Below are positions 40,397 to 48,936 of a stretch of 64,000 nucleotides of DNA, piece by piece. The DNA is taken from the NCBI GenBank assembly GCA_019638395.1, contig JAHBTX010000006.1, positions 186,001 through 250,000 on the forward strand, in the 5' to 3' direction. Source of the stretch: Cyclobacteriaceae bacterium. GTDB lineage: Bacteria > Bacteroidota > Bacteroidia > Cytophagales > Cyclobacteriaceae. Numbering within the stretch: the stretch's first letter is position 1; every line of letters starts with the position of its first letter. The notes beneath the pieces were generated by a model that worked only from the letters and a program-made list of their open reading frames with translations, had not been told where the DNA came from and searched no databases. Made by a program: the position numbers and the translations under genes.

Positions 40397-40685
40397 AATT
40401 GCGTAGCAACAACTCGCTCACAATCCCATCCCACTCTTCCTTCAGCGAAAGCTTGGGCATTTTTCGGTTAGCGCGATGATACCAGTATTGTGCATTACTG
40501 GTATCGCCTTCCACACGGTGTAAATAAGCATGTATCCACGAACCATCCGGTGTGTGTACGTCTTGTGCAATGTTATGTGCCTTTTCCCAATCGCCTTTGG
40601 CTTCGTACCACAGTGCTTGCAACAAAACAGCAACCGGTGGTGGTTGCTGTTCTTTAAGTGAGTTTTTGAATTCAGTTAAAGTCAT
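40395..40685 (-). CDS. Small hypothetical protein
   Basis: 96 residues, helical, with two TPR-like helix pairs (LLQALWYEAKGDWEKAHNIA and SWIHAYLHRVEGDTSNAQYW) and ending EEWDGIVSELLLRN. No signal. Similar small proteins are common in Bacteroidota but I know no function. It converges with the glucanase gene across the palindromic spacer. Confidence 0.65.
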   Translation of the reverse strand: MTLTEFKNSLKEQQPPPVAVLLQALWYEAKGDWEKAHNIAQDVHTPDGSWIHAYLHRVEGDTSNAQYWYHRANRKMPKLSLKEEWDGIVSELLLRN

Positions 40686-40742
40686 GCACTAAATAACTTA
40701 GGCGTCTGTCGGCCTGGAGCCGTTCTGACGCCTGAATCAGAT

Positions 40743-41744
40743 TTAATTTTTCTTTATCGGATAATAAATTTCAGTTATCCACTTGGCAGTATCTTTCTCC
40801 AACATCGGGTCGGTTACATAAATTTCAATGGGCGCGCCATTCATGGTAAGGCCTTTGTATTGCAGGTATTGATCCAGCTCCATGTGCAGCGCCATCAGGT
40901 TATTGTAATCGCCTTTGTAAATTCCTTTTATCGCACTACCAACTTCAACAGTTTCAACTTTGTATTTAGCCGGAACCTTGGCATCGGCTGCAACCTGCAT
41001 GGCGCAAATCATGTCCATAGATGTTTCGGAGTAAGCAGGATACATCGCAAACGGATAGCCTGTAATTTCAACCTTGGCTTTCTTTAACATGGTTTCCAGT
41101 TCGCCATACATTTTAGCCATTTGTGCGCTGATGGCAGCCGGATCTTGCGGACTCATGGTATGTATTAACCCAACATAACTTATTGCGGGTAATGTTTCTT
41201 CAGTGATTGCGTAGGTAAATTTTGGTTTCGCTTCCGCGATAGTTTTGATTTTTTCTCCGGCATAATCAAATGACTTTTCGATCTCGCCCTTCATAAATAC
41301 ATTAATCCAACGGCCAATCGGATTCATACCGGCATCGCTGTAAAAGTTGAGATTAAGTTTTGTGTTTTCGCCATCGGGTTCAAGGGCATAGACTCCGTTA
41401 GCGGGATTACCATCAAAGTCCATTGTGATGGCAACCGATTTATCGGGAATACTTTCAGTTAAGGTAATGGTTCCGGTTTTCAAAACCGGACTATCCCAAC
41501 TGTAAGAAGCGCCTGTGCCAACGGTCTTTTCAACATACTTGATTTTCATGTCGGTCGGGTCCAGCGTGTTCCAGTATTGCCAGGTTTCCCAGCGTTTCAA
41601 ATCATTAATTTCTTCGAACACCGCACTGGCAGGTGCTTGGATAGAAACACTTTTTGTTACCTCCAGTTTGCCCGGAAGTACAAAGCCAATCAACAGCAAG
41701 GCCACAATAAGGCCTGCAAGAATGAATAAGATTTTCTTGATCAT
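40743..41744 (-). CDS. SRPBCC/effector-binding domain membrane-anchored protein
   Basis: 333 residues. N-terminal membrane segment (about 5-25), then an SRPBCC (polyketide-cyclase-like) domain (SVSIQAPASAVFEEINDLKR, YSWDSP) and from about residue 180 a GyrI-like effector-binding domain (ITEETLPAISYVGLIHTMSP, KGIYKGDYNNLMALHMELDQ). Such proteins bind small hydrophobic ligands. Role unknown; single gene. Confidence 0.75.
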   Translation of the reverse strand: MIKKILFILAGLIVALLLIGFVLPGKLEVTKSVSIQAPASAVFEEINDLKRWETWQYWNTLDPTDMKIKYVEKTVGTGASYSWDSPVLKTGTITLTESIPDKSVAITMDFDGNPANGVYALEPDGENTKLNLNFYSDAGMNPIGRWINVFMKGEIEKSFDYAGEKIKTIAEAKPKFTYAITEETLPAISYVGLIHTMSPQDPAAISAQMAKMYGELETMLKKAKVEITGYPFAMYPAYSETSMDMICAMQVAADAKVPAKYKVETVEVGSAIKGIYKGDYNNLMALHMELDQYLQYKGLTMNGAPIEIYVTDPMLEKDTAKWITEIYYPIKKN

Positions 41745-41876
41745 CGGGTTTTGGGTTTGAGTTTTCAGGATTGTTTTTAAGCCGCTCCGAAGGTATTCAA
41801 ATATTAAGGCATATAAAAGGTTGCTTATCTCTGAAAAATTTCAAATATTTAATTGTTCACACCAACCCTCTTGCCT

Positions 41877-42347
41877 ATGAGTCTGTTCACAAACCCAAAT
41901 CGAATACCCGAAAACTACGGGTTAAAAATTGCCGGTGGCCTTATTGCTTTTTTTCTGATTATGAAAGTAGCGGGGCTTGCCCATATTTATGAGCTCCGCT
42001 TTTTGAATATATTTATTCAAGTAGGCGGAATTTTTTTCGCATTGAAAAAATTCAGGGAAACACACGATCAGCACATGAATTATTTTCGGGCGCTGGTTAC
42101 CGGTGTGGCAACTGGTGCAGTTTCGTCCGTCATCTTTGCATTGTTCCTGTTCATTTACCTTACGGTAGATCCAGGTTTTATGCAGGATATTATTACGAAC
42201 GAACCGATGGGCCGTTACCTTAACCCGTACATTACCTCATTTATGGTTGCGTTGGAGGGTCTTTTTTCTGGATTACTATTTACATTCATCATCATCAACT
42301 ATGTTAATACCGATGATGTAAATGATCCGCAGGGGGAGAGTAATTAG
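41877..42347 (+). CDS. DUF4199-like membrane protein
   Basis: 156 residues from the ATG at 41877 (MSLFTNPNRIPENYG); an upstream ATG is less likely. About four membrane segments (near 18-35, 40-55, 68-92 and 118-140), the layout of DUF4199 proteins of Bacteroidota. A KKFRETHDQHMNYFRALVTG segment between the second and third is typical. Function unknown. Confidence 0.65.
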   Translation: MSLFTNPNRIPENYGLKIAGGLIAFFLIMKVAGLAHIYELRFLNIFIQVGGIFFALKKFRETHDQHMNYFRALVTGVATGAVSSVIFALFLFIYLTVDPGFMQDIITNEPMGRYLNPYITSFMVALEGLFSGLLFTFIIINYVNTDDVNDPQGESN

Positions 42348-42364
42348 ACTAAATTGACAAAAAC

Positions 42365-42406
42365 CAATTGACAATTGACAACGAGATTATTGTCAATTGT
42401 CAATTG
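42365..42406. repeat. Perfect 17-bp inverted repeat
   Basis: CAATTGACAATTGACAA and its exact complement are separated by 8 bases, between two converging genes. The same TTGTCAATTGTCAA word occurs near 51984..51997, so it is probably a dispersed element; it has no T-run of a simple terminator. Confidence 0.8.
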
Positions 42407-42417
42407 CATACTGTCAA

Positions 42418-43722
42418 CTATTTCAGCTCCAACTCAATCACTGTATCAGTCTCGTTCATTTTATCCTTCGGCACTTTAATACTCAAACCGAAATCATTCT
42501 CAACAAACTTAACAGGAGTCTTATCAATAAAAATCTTAGCGTTAATTACCTTCTTACCCAGTTTGGGTAGCGTGAGTGTTTCATCATGCCACTTTAAAAT
42601 ATGAATGTAAACCTTATTGCCTTTTTGGGTAGTTACGCCCCACTCGCGCGGAGTAAGTGGGCCGCCTCGGGTTCCGTAAATAGTTTCGCCATACTGCCGG
42701 GTCCATTCGCCCATTTGTTTTAATAGCGCAACATGCTCCGGTTGAATTTTTCCGTTGGGCATCGGGCCCACGTTCAATAAAAAATTAGCATCATAACCTG
42801 CGCCTTTTACCAGATATTGAATCAGGTCTTTGATGCTTTTATTTTTGTCATCACGTAAATTAAATCCCCAACTGTTGTTGATAGTTTCACAAACTTCTTT
42901 GGGTAAATCACCAACTTTTTGTTCGGGCGCAAAGCCCGTGGTGTTATGACCCGGTAAATCTTTTTCAAACATTTGAAAATCTTCACCTTCATACGGAGCT
43001 ACATGGTGATTGCTACCTACTAAAGTTGCCGGTTGCAGTTTGTGTATAAGCGAATAGGTTTGTGACAGCCTCCATTCAGCATCTTTTTTATCCCACATAC
43101 CATCAAACCAGATACCACCTATGTCGCCATAGTTGGTGAGTAGCTCGGTTAACTGTGCATCCATGTAATCGAGGTATTTATTCATGTCGCCTTTTTCTTC
43201 GCGACCGGTATAATTACCGCCTGTGTTGCCGCGCGGATAATAATCAGGGTGCCGCCAGTCTAACTGCGAATGATAAAAGAATAATTTAATGCCTTGTTTA
43301 CGACATTCATCGGCTAACATTTTCAAAACATCTTTCCCGTAAGGAGTTCTTTTTACAATGTTGTAATCCGAAACCTTCGAATCGAACATAGCAAAACCAT
43401 CGTGGTGTTTGCTGGTAATGGTAATGTACTTCATGCCGGCATCTTTCACCATTTGTACCCACTCGGCTGCGTTAAACTCAGTAGGGTTAAAAAAAGCCGG
43501 AAGTTTTTCGTATGTATTAATGGGTATTTGCTTCGTGTTCATTACCCATTCACCATCGCCCAGCACGCTATAAACGCCCCAATGGATAAACAAACCAAAT
43601 TTTGCATCTTGAAACCAGGCACGATTCTTTAAATTTTCCGGGGTAGGTGTGTATTTTTTTTCTTGTGCTGGGGCGGTGCTCAATGCCAATACACCAATCG
43701 CAATAAATAATAATTTTTTCAT
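42418..43722 (-). CDS. Alpha-L-fucosidase (GH29)
   Basis: 434 residues with a signal peptide (MKKLLFIAIGVLALSTAPAQ). GH29 (beta/alpha)8 barrel: WFQDAKFGLFIHWGVYSVLG, ITITSKHHDGFAMFDSKVSD, FFYHSQLDWRHPDYYP, and GGIWFDGMWD with the likely nucleophile Asp. It releases fucose from glycans in the periplasm or outside. Length matches a short form with a small C-terminal beta domain. No glycan-uptake genes adjoin it. Confidence 0.85.
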   Translation of the reverse strand: MKKLLFIAIGVLALSTAPAQEKKYTPTPENLKNRAWFQDAKFGLFIHWGVYSVLGDGEWVMNTKQIPINTYEKLPAFFNPTEFNAAEWVQMVKDAGMKYITITSKHHDGFAMFDSKVSDYNIVKRTPYGKDVLKMLADECRKQGIKLFFYHSQLDWRHPDYYPRGNTGGNYTGREEKGDMNKYLDYMDAQLTELLTNYGDIGGIWFDGMWDKKDAEWRLSQTYSLIHKLQPATLVGSNHHVAPYEGEDFQMFEKDLPGHNTTGFAPEQKVGDLPKEVCETINNSWGFNLRDDKNKSIKDLIQYLVKGAGYDANFLLNVGPMPNGKIQPEHVALLKQMGEWTRQYGETIYGTRGGPLTPREWGVTTQKGNKVYIHILKWHDETLTLPKLGKKVINAKIFIDKTPVKFVENDFGLSIKVPKDKMNETDTVIELELK

Positions 43723-43791
43723 GTGAAGGGCTATTTATAACTTTCCAAAATCTATCAGAACTTAATGGATTAAACAAGTTTTTTACAACCT

Positions 43792-45099
43792 ATGCGACAC
43801 GAACCTATTGGCAAAGAACTTTTTATCGCTAACCGCAAGCGATTGATAAATAAATTGAATCCCGGCTCCATAGCCGTTTTTAATTCCAACGATATTATGC
43901 CCAGCAATGCCGATGGGGTTTTGGGCTATATTCAAAACAGCGACTTGTATTATTTAACCGGCATCCACCAGGAAGAAAGCATGCTGGTGTTATGCCCCGG
44001 TTTCCCCGATAAAAAATACCGCGAAGTACTTTTTTTGCGCGAACCCAACGAGTTACTTGAAAAATGGGAAGGACATAAGTTAACCAAACAAGAAGCAACA
44101 GAGATTTCAGGAATAGAAACGGTAGTGTGGATTTCGGGTTTTGAGAAATTGTTTCACCACATGATGACCATGGGCGGGGTGGAGCAGATTTATCTCAACA
44201 CCAACGAACATTATCGCTCGGAAGTAGTGGTGCAAAGTCGCGATGCGCGGTTTATTGAGTGGTGTAAAAAAACTTATCCGTTGCACACGTATAACAGAAT
44301 TGCTCCGGTTATAGGCGAGTTGCGGAAAGTAAAACAACCCCGTGAAATAGAATTGATTCAAAAGGCATGTGATATAACCGAGTGTGGTTTTAGGCGCGTG
44401 TTGGGTTACGTTCGGCCAGGTGTAATGGAATACGAAATTGAAGCTGAGTTTGTACATGAATTTAAGCGGTTGGGTTCAAAAGGTTTTGCCTATCCACCCA
44501 TCATTGCATCGGGTATCAGCAATTACATTCTCCATTATGTAGAGAACAGTAAACAATGCCATGCCGGTGAGTTAATTCTGCTGGATGTTGCTGCTGAGTA
44601 TGCCAACTATAATGCAGACATGACACGCACTATACCTGTGAACGGACGATATACCGCTCGCCAAAAAGAAGTGTATAACGCGGTGTTGCGTATTAAGAAT
44701 GCTGCAACTAATATGCTTCGGCCTAATGTGGTGTATTTCGATTTCCAGAAAGAGATTGAAAAATTAATGGAAGCTGAACTTCTTAAATTAAAGTTGATTG
44801 ATAAAACAGATATTAAGAATCAAAGCAAAGACAGTCCGGCATTTAAAAAATATTTTTATCATGGCACTTCACACATGTTAGGATTGGATGTACACGATGT
44901 GGGCAACATGCATGCAAAAGTGGCTGTTGGTTCGGTATGGACAGTTGAACCCGGTATTTATATTAAGGAGGAGAAATTTGGTATCCGGTTGGAAAACAAT
45001 ATTGTAATTGGAAAGAGTAAAAATTTTGATCTGATGCAGAACATACCGATTGAAGCAGAAGAGATTGAGGAGATCATGAATAGAAAACGGAAAAAGTAG
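43792..45099 (+). CDS. pepP: Xaa-Pro aminopeptidase (M24B)
   Basis: 435 residues. N-terminal aminopeptidase P domain (FNSNDIMPSNADGVLGYIQN, YYLTGIHQEE) and C-terminal pita-bread domain with metal ligands in LDVAAEYANYNADMTRTIPV, HGTSHMLGLDVHD, EPGIY and RLENNIVI. It removes N-terminal residues before proline, in the cytoplasm. Single gene with a palindromic repeat at its 3' end. Confidence 0.85.
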   Translation: MRHEPIGKELFIANRKRLINKLNPGSIAVFNSNDIMPSNADGVLGYIQNSDLYYLTGIHQEESMLVLCPGFPDKKYREVLFLREPNELLEKWEGHKLTKQEATEISGIETVVWISGFEKLFHHMMTMGGVEQIYLNTNEHYRSEVVVQSRDARFIEWCKKTYPLHTYNRIAPVIGELRKVKQPREIELIQKACDITECGFRRVLGYVRPGVMEYEIEAEFVHEFKRLGSKGFAYPPIIASGISNYILHYVENSKQCHAGELILLDVAAEYANYNADMTRTIPVNGRYTARQKEVYNAVLRIKNAATNMLRPNVVYFDFQKEIEKLMEAELLKLKLIDKTDIKNQSKDSPAFKKYFYHGTSHMLGLDVHDVGNMHAKVAVGSVWTVEPGIYIKEEKFGIRLENNIVIGKSKNFDLMQNIPIEAEEIEEIMNRKRKK

Positions 45100-45174
45100 G
45101 CAGTAAGCAGGTGGCAGTAGGCAGCACTTCAGATTGCATTTTCCTGCCGACTGGTTACTGCCAACTGCCTACTT
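45094..45174. repeat. Inverted repeat of GGCAGT words
   Basis: AAGTAGGCAGT (45094..45104) and ACTGCCTACTT (45164..45174) frame an inner set of GGCAGTAGGCAG and CTGCC words. It covers the stop codon of pepP and fills the gap to the DUF4198 gene. Confidence 0.75.
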
Positions 45175-45188
45175 AACTTAAACAAAAT

Positions 45189-45980
45189 ATGAAGAAGCTC
45201 ACCACAACATTATTCATACTTGCATTAGCTGTACTCGCGCAAGCGCACGAGTTCTGGTTGCTACCCAAGAAATTTCGTTACAAAGCAGGCGAAGAAATTA
45301 AAATTGATTTGATGGTAGGCGAAGGCTTTGAGGGCGAGTTCTGGGATTTGAAAAGACATAAGGTCGAGAAACTGGATTTGCATCGGCTGAATGGTGTAAA
45401 AGAGCTGACCAAAGAAGTAAAACCTACAGAAGGTAACAACTTGAGTTTTAAGACAGATTTGGGGGGCACGTATTTATTTACACTGGTAAGTAACGATGCG
45501 TACATTGAATTGGAAGGGAAAGAATTTAATGCCTACCTGGAAGAAGATGGTCTCGATTACATCTTAGATCAACGCAAAAAGTCTAATTCGCTCGATAAAA
45601 AATCGACCGAGTATTATACACGCTTTGCCAAGTTGCTGGTGCAAAGTGGCGACCGAACTGATAATACCTTTAAAAAAGTGGTGGGATTGAAATATGAAAT
45701 CGTGCCGGAACAAAATCCATACGATTTGAAAGTTGGTGATTACCTGACGTGTAAAGTAGTGTACGAAGGTAAACCTGCTCCGCATACCTTGGTAAAAGTT
45801 TGGAACCGCGTACGCGATACTTCCTTTATGCAAAACATCTACACCGAAAATGATGGTACCATTCGCTTTCCGATAAGTACTACCGGGCCCTGGATGGTAA
45901 GCAGTGTAAGAATGATTGCTTCAGAAAAGGAAGGTGCGGAGTATCACAGCTTGTGGGCAAGTTTAGTTTTTGGGATTTAA
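45189..45980 (+). CDS. Exported DUF4198 protein
   Basis: 263 residues with signal peptide (MKKLTTTLFILALAVLAQA) followed by HEFWLLPKKFRYKAGE, the typical start of DUF4198/NikM-like proteins; the His right after the cut site is conserved and may bind metal. Two beta domains. Related proteins are linked to metal uptake, but no transporter gene lies here. Probably leads a small operon with the two genes that follow. Confidence 0.75.
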   Translation: MKKLTTTLFILALAVLAQAHEFWLLPKKFRYKAGEEIKIDLMVGEGFEGEFWDLKRHKVEKLDLHRLNGVKELTKEVKPTEGNNLSFKTDLGGTYLFTLVSNDAYIELEGKEFNAYLEEDGLDYILDQRKKSNSLDKKSTEYYTRFAKLLVQSGDRTDNTFKKVVGLKYEIVPEQNPYDLKVGDYLTCKVVYEGKPAPHTLVKVWNRVRDTSFMQNIYTENDGTIRFPISTTGPWMVSSVRMIASEKEGAEYHSLWASLVFGI

Positions 45981-45991
45981 ATCAATGTATT

Positions 45992-46288
45992 ATGGGGTAC
46001 ATGGGTTTTGGATTACAAAAGTGGATATACACACAAAAACCTCGCAAAGGTTTTGATAAACTAAAAAAAATTTATGGTGATAACCTGGAAAATTCACCGG
46101 GATCAGGTAAAGGTTTACCTTCTAATAAATATGGAGCGCCAGCAAAAAGTTCGGTATTGGAGAGGGTTCGAAGAGAAAATAATAGCAATAGACTAAGAAG
46201 TATTAAAGTATTAATTATTTCAATTGTGGTTGCAGCTGGACTTGTAGCGGGATTGGCTTGGTTAATTAAAACAGCATATTTTAAATGA
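45992..46288 (+). CDS. Small tail-anchored hypothetical protein
   Basis: 98 residues from the ATG at 45992, 11 bases after the preceding stop; a frame from 45953 would overlap. Basic linker (VLERVRRENNSNRLRSIKVL) and one membrane segment near the C-terminus (about 70-90), so probably an inner-membrane protein with its N-terminus in the cytoplasm. It overlaps the RidA gene by four bases. No family recognised. Confidence 0.55.
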   Translation: MGYMGFGLQKWIYTQKPRKGFDKLKKIYGDNLENSPGSGKGLPSNKYGAPAKSSVLERVRRENNSNRLRSIKVLIISIVVAAGLVAGLAWLIKTAYFK

Positions 46289-46710
46289 ACGCAGGTATTA
46301 ATTCAAATCAAGCACCCGAACCCGTTGGCTCGTACCCACACGCACGCAAAGTGGGCAACTTACTTTTTCTTTCGGGGGTTGGGCCACGCAAACGTGGATC
46401 TAAAGAAATTCCCGGTGTAACCTTGGATGAAAACCGCAACGTTATTGCTTACAACATCGAAGAACAATGTCATTCGGTTTTTCAGAATGTAAAGTTTGTA
46501 TTGGAAGCTTCTGGCTCGCGTTGGGAAAATCTGGTGGATGTAACCGTTTACCTCACCAATATGAAAAACGACTTTGCCACGTTTAATAAAATTTACGCGC
46601 AATACTTTCCCAACCCGGAAACACAGCCTTGTCGCACCACGGTGGAGATAAATGCGTTGCCAACTCCAATTGCCATTGAGTTGAAGTGTATTGCTATTCT
46701 TGGTAGTTAA
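46285..46710 (+). CDS. RidA/YjgF family protein
   Basis: 141 residues. GSYPHARKVGNLLFLSGVGP, the internal VYLTNMKNDFATFNKIYAQY and PCRTTVEINALPTPIAIELK are typical of the RidA fold, with the Arg that binds the carboxylate of an enamine/imine substrate. The 'GVGPR' form recalls 2-aminomuconate deaminases of the kynurenine route, but no other gene of that pathway is near, so only the family is called. Overlaps the preceding gene (ATGA). Confidence 0.8.
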   Translation: MNAGINSNQAPEPVGSYPHARKVGNLLFLSGVGPRKRGSKEIPGVTLDENRNVIAYNIEEQCHSVFQNVKFVLEASGSRWENLVDVTVYLTNMKNDFATFNKIYAQYFPNPETQPCRTTVEINALPTPIAIELKCIAILGS

Positions 46711-46729
46711 AATTTTGTATTTTTAAAGT

Positions 46730-47311
46730 ATGAATGCCATTGTTTTAAAGGATGAGTTTACTTCACAACTGACAGATGAGCAATTCTTTTGGTTTTGCCA
46801 GCAGAATAAAGATCAACGTATAGAAAGAAACAGTAACCATGAAATAATAATTATGAGTCCAGTTACCTCTCGATCTGGTAATCATAGTGGCGAAATTTTT
46901 AGACAACTTGCTAACTGGTCTGTTTTAAACGGTACAGGAATTCACTTTGATTCTTCTGCCGGCTTTACTTTGCCGGATAGGTCTGTATTTTCTCCCGATG
47001 CTTCCTGGATTTTAAATGATAAGTGGAACGCCCTCTCAGACGAAGATAAGGATCGGTTCGCTCCAATTTGTCCTGATTTTGTAATTGAGGTTCGATCTAA
47101 ATCAGATTCATTAGAGGAGCTTCACAAGAAGATGATGTTGTGGCTAAGTAATGGATCGCAGTTGGCGTGGCTAATTGATCCCAGAGAAAAAAACTCTTAC
47201 CTCTATCGTCCCGGAAAAACTGTTGAACTTGTTACTGGTCTCAATAAAAAATTAATAGGCGAGGGGCCAGTTAATGGTTTTATTTTGGACTTATCGTTAT
47301 TGAGGGTTTAA
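46730..47311 (+). CDS. Uma2 family (DUF820) putative nuclease
   Basis: 193 residues with the PD-(D/E)XK-like Uma2 pattern: SAGFTLPDRSVFSPDASWIL with the catalytic Asp, PDFVIEVRSKSDSLEELHKK with the E-x-R/K part, and AWLIDPREKNSYLY. The family is widespread and of unknown biological role. It ends four bases into the iscA-like gene on the other strand. Confidence 0.8.
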   Translation: MNAIVLKDEFTSQLTDEQFFWFCQQNKDQRIERNSNHEIIIMSPVTSRSGNHSGEIFRQLANWSVLNGTGIHFDSSAGFTLPDRSVFSPDASWILNDKWNALSDEDKDRFAPICPDFVIEVRSKSDSLEELHKKMMLWLSNGSQLAWLIDPREKNSYLYRPGKTVELVTGLNKKLIGEGPVNGFILDLSLLRV

Positions 47312-47634
47312 ACCGAAAAACTTTCGCCACACCCACACGTGCGTGAAGCATTGGGATTAATAAACTGAAAGCCCTTACCATTCAGTCCGTCAGAAAAATC
47401 CAGCGTGGTGCCTAACAAGTAAAGTAAGCTCTTCTTATCAACTAAGATTTTCACGCCTTTATCCTCAAACACCTGATCAACCGGGTTAATCTGGTCATCG
47501 AACCCCAAGTCATACATTAAGCCTGAACATCCACCTCCTTTTACAGATACACGAATGTTGTGGTTATCAGTTTTGCCCTCTTCTTTGCGAAGATTGACAA
47601 TTCTTTCTTTTGCTTTTTCGGTTACGGTAATCAT
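47308..47634 (-). CDS. HesB/IscA-type iron-sulfur assembly protein
   Basis: 108 residues. The A-type carrier fold with its three conserved Cys: GGGCSG (near 37) and CGCGESF at the end. It receives and passes on Fe-S clusters. It lies three bases after the 47638..48060 gene, so the two are co-transcribed. Confidence 0.85.
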   Translation of the reverse strand: MITVTEKAKERIVNLRKEEGKTDNHNIRVSVKGGGCSGLMYDLGFDDQINPVDQVFEDKGVKILVDKKSLLYLLGTTLDFSDGLNGKGFQFINPNASRTCGCGESFSV

Positions 47635-47637
47635 AGG

Positions 47638-48060
47638 TTACGATACGGGATTTAATACAACACTAAACACGGTGATTGTGTTCCGGTCGCGTCCATAATA
47701 TAATTTCTCTAAGGCATCCAGAATGTTGCTGGCACGAAAGTAAGAGGTATGCAGCTCACGTTCGGTATTGGCAACCCACTGAATGGTGTATGAGTTTTCT
47801 TTTTCTTTATAACTCTGTACATAATCCCACATCTTTTTCAACGCATCCACTTTATCGGCCCCGGTTTCGGAGCGAAACAGGAATGATTGATTATGCCGGG
47901 GATTGAGTGTTATCAAATCCAATTTGGTTTTACCATCCAGTAAACTGTATTCAAAAACAAGATCGCTGGAGCGCAGCCCCAGGTAATCCTTAATTTGTTG
48001 CTGGATTCGGGCTGCCTCTACGTGGGCATCGCTGTTCGATTCGATTGTAATTTTTGGCAT
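47638..48060 (-). CDS. Conserved hypothetical protein
   Basis: 140 residues from the ATG at 48060 (MPKITIESNSDAHVEAARIQ); a far longer frame upstream to 48228 is rejected because it covers the intergenic region and the start of mce. Cytoplasmic, alpha/beta. Contains LDLITLNPRHNQSFLFRSET and a late FRASNILDALEKLYYGRDRN. No family recognised. Coupled to the IscA-type gene. Confidence 0.65.
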   Translation of the reverse strand: MPKITIESNSDAHVEAARIQQQIKDYLGLRSSDLVFEYSLLDGKTKLDLITLNPRHNQSFLFRSETGADKVDALKKMWDYVQSYKEKENSYTIQWVANTERELHTSYFRASNILDALEKLYYGRDRNTITVFSVVLNPVS

Positions 48061-48141
48061 TTCGGATTTAAAACTTTCGTAAAGCGTGAAAAGTTTCCAA
48101 CTTATCGCCAAAATTAACAAAATCGGGTTAACAAAGACATT

Positions 48142-48543
48142 ATGAAAAAACTGGAACATATCGGTATTGCAGTAAAAGATCTGGATGCAGCTAATGTGTT
48201 GTTTGCCAAACTTTTTGGGAGGCCACATTATAAAATTGAAGAAGTTGAAAAAGAAGGGGTTCGTACTTCTTTCTTCGACTTAGGCAATGTAAAGATTGAA
48301 TTAGTGGCAGCTACCCGACCCGATTCGGCAATTGCTAAGTTTATTGAAAAACGAGGCGAGGGTTTGCATCATCTCGCTTTTGAATCGGAAGCAATTGAAA
48401 CCGAAATGCAAGAATTGAAAGCGAAGGAATTTACGCTGTTATCAGAAAAACCGTTTGCTGGCGCTGATAATAAAAATGTGGCGTTTATTCATCCTAAAAC
48501 AACCAATCATGTGTTGGTAGAACTTTGTCAGGAAAGGAACTAA
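48142..48543 (+). CDS. mce: Methylmalonyl-CoA epimerase
   Basis: 133 residues. VOC fold: KLEHIGIAVKDLDAANVLFA with the first metal His, then GEGLHHLAFE and NVAFIHPKTTNHVLVELCQE with the further His and Glu. Full length. It converts (S)- to (R)-methylmalonyl-CoA for the propionate/B12 mutase route. Single gene. Confidence 0.85.
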   Translation: MKKLEHIGIAVKDLDAANVLFAKLFGRPHYKIEEVEKEGVRTSFFDLGNVKIELVAATRPDSAIAKFIEKRGEGLHHLAFESEAIETEMQELKAKEFTLLSEKPFAGADNKNVAFIHPKTTNHVLVELCQERN

Positions 48544-48670
48544 CCGAAAAGTACGCGGAGTTGCGCAAAGCGTATTTTATTGTTATTTATAAATTAGGAA
48601 TTAGCGGAATCTTAGATAAGCGTTTACTCATTCCTCAGCGAATCTCAAGCGACCTCTGCGGTTAAATGAA

Positions 48671-48826
48671 TTAAAACTTCATTTTAGGATGCGCGTTGCG
48701 CCCGTATTGAATATCGTTGTAATACTTCTGTTTACGCTTTCCTTCTTTGGTTTCATAGTAAGGCTTAGGTGCTGCACAGGCGCTTAGTGTAATTAATGCA
48801 ACTAAAATAAATGCAAGTTGTTTCAT
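48671..48826 (-). CDS. 51-residue lipoprotein
   Basis: Translated by eye from the ATG at 48826: MKQLAFILVALITLSACAAP followed by KPYYETKEGKRKQKYYNDIQ and YGRNAHPKMKF. A clear lipoprotein signal (LSAC) with a short basic, Tyr-rich tail. Tiny lipoproteins of this kind are common in Bacteroidota. No known function. It points away from thiL. Confidence 0.65.
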   Translation of the reverse strand: MKQLAFILVALITLSACAAPKPYYETKEGKRKQKYYNDIQYGRNAHPKMKF

Positions 48827-48888
48827 GGCTTACTTTTTGAGTTTATACCTGGAGTCGCACCAATTTCGGTGGAATGCGGGGCAAGTAG

Positions 48889-48896
48889 TACTTTTG
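48889..48896 (+). promoter_or_regulatory. -7 promoter box of thiL
   Basis: TACTTTTG matches TAnnTTTG, 40 bases before the ATG of thiL. No good -33 box at the usual spacing. Confidence 0.35.
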
Positions 48897-48936
48897 CCGG
48901 ATAAACGAACAATCATACCGGTTAACGGCACTTACC

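Noticed and set aside
48061-48228. Longer N-terminus of the 47638..48060 protein
   Set aside because: It would overlap the start of mce on the other strand and has no coding character; the ATG at 48060 fits.
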